The position numbers and the translations under genes were made by a program. Positions 6,339 through 6,379 of a stretch of DNA of 6,379 bases are shown piece by piece. Position 1 is the first letter of the stretch. Every line of letters starts with the position of its first letter. The stretch lies in the NCBI GenBank assembly GCA_003447545.1, contig DLYX01000635.1, forward strand, positions 1-6,379, in the 5' to 3' direction. The notes beneath the pieces are model-generated. The model did not search any database. It had not been told where the DNA came from and was given only the letters and a program-made list of their open reading frames with translations. The DNA comes from Deltaproteobacteria bacterium (GTDB taxonomy: Bacteria; Desulfobacterota; Binatia; UBA12015).

Positions 6339-6379
6339 AGAGAACCGGAGTCGGCGACAGCAGGGGACCCCAAAGCTTG

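Noticed and set aside
6279..6379. Minus-strand frames open from the right edge, possible C-terminus of a convergent gene
   Set aside because: They are short, and the longest would overlap the VWA gene by about 45 bases. Nothing recognisable.

Overview
The window is a high-GC (roughly 60%) bacterial chromosomal segment. No tRNA, rRNA, CRISPR array, insertion sequence or phage gene was seen. The YqgE/AlgH protein and the NorQ/CbbQ-type AAA+ plus NorD-type VWA pair suggest a Gram-negative proteobacterium or a deltaproteobacteria-like lineage such as Myxococcota or Binatota. That placement is inferred from gene content alone and is weak.

Layout, left to right. At the left edge is the start of a minus-strand gene that runs out of the window (1-102). 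A 269-bp divergent spacer follows. Next come yqgE (372-950, +) and a NorQ/CbbQ-family AAA+ ATPase (1006-1818, +). A small exported protein of unknown function is encoded convergently on the minus strand (1834-2364). It ends 15 bp from the ATPase gene, and a perfect 9-bp inverted repeat spans the ATPase stop codon. After a 115-bp divergent spacer come a classical short-chain dehydrogenase/reductase (2480-3232, +) and, 3 bp later and in the same reading frame, a 1029-residue NorD-like protein with a C-terminal VWA domain (3236-6325, +). The last 54 bases hold no recognisable gene but begin with a 12-bp perfect palindrome.

The functional core is the AAA+/VWA pair. In characterised systems (NorQ-NorD for nitric oxide reductase, CbbQ-CbbO for Rubisco), the ATPase hexamer and its VWA partner remodel or metallate a specific client enzyme. 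Here both partners keep their key residues: Walker A and B, the sensors and the arginine-finger region in the ATPase, and the full MIDAS set in the VWA protein. No nitric oxide reductase, Rubisco or other metalloenzyme client is encoded in the window. The pair is split by an opposite-strand exported-protein gene and by an SDR gene tightly coupled to the VWA gene. The most interesting points are this split arrangement without a client, the very long N-terminal region of the VWA protein, and the in-frame stop-Cys-Met junction between the SDR and VWA genes.
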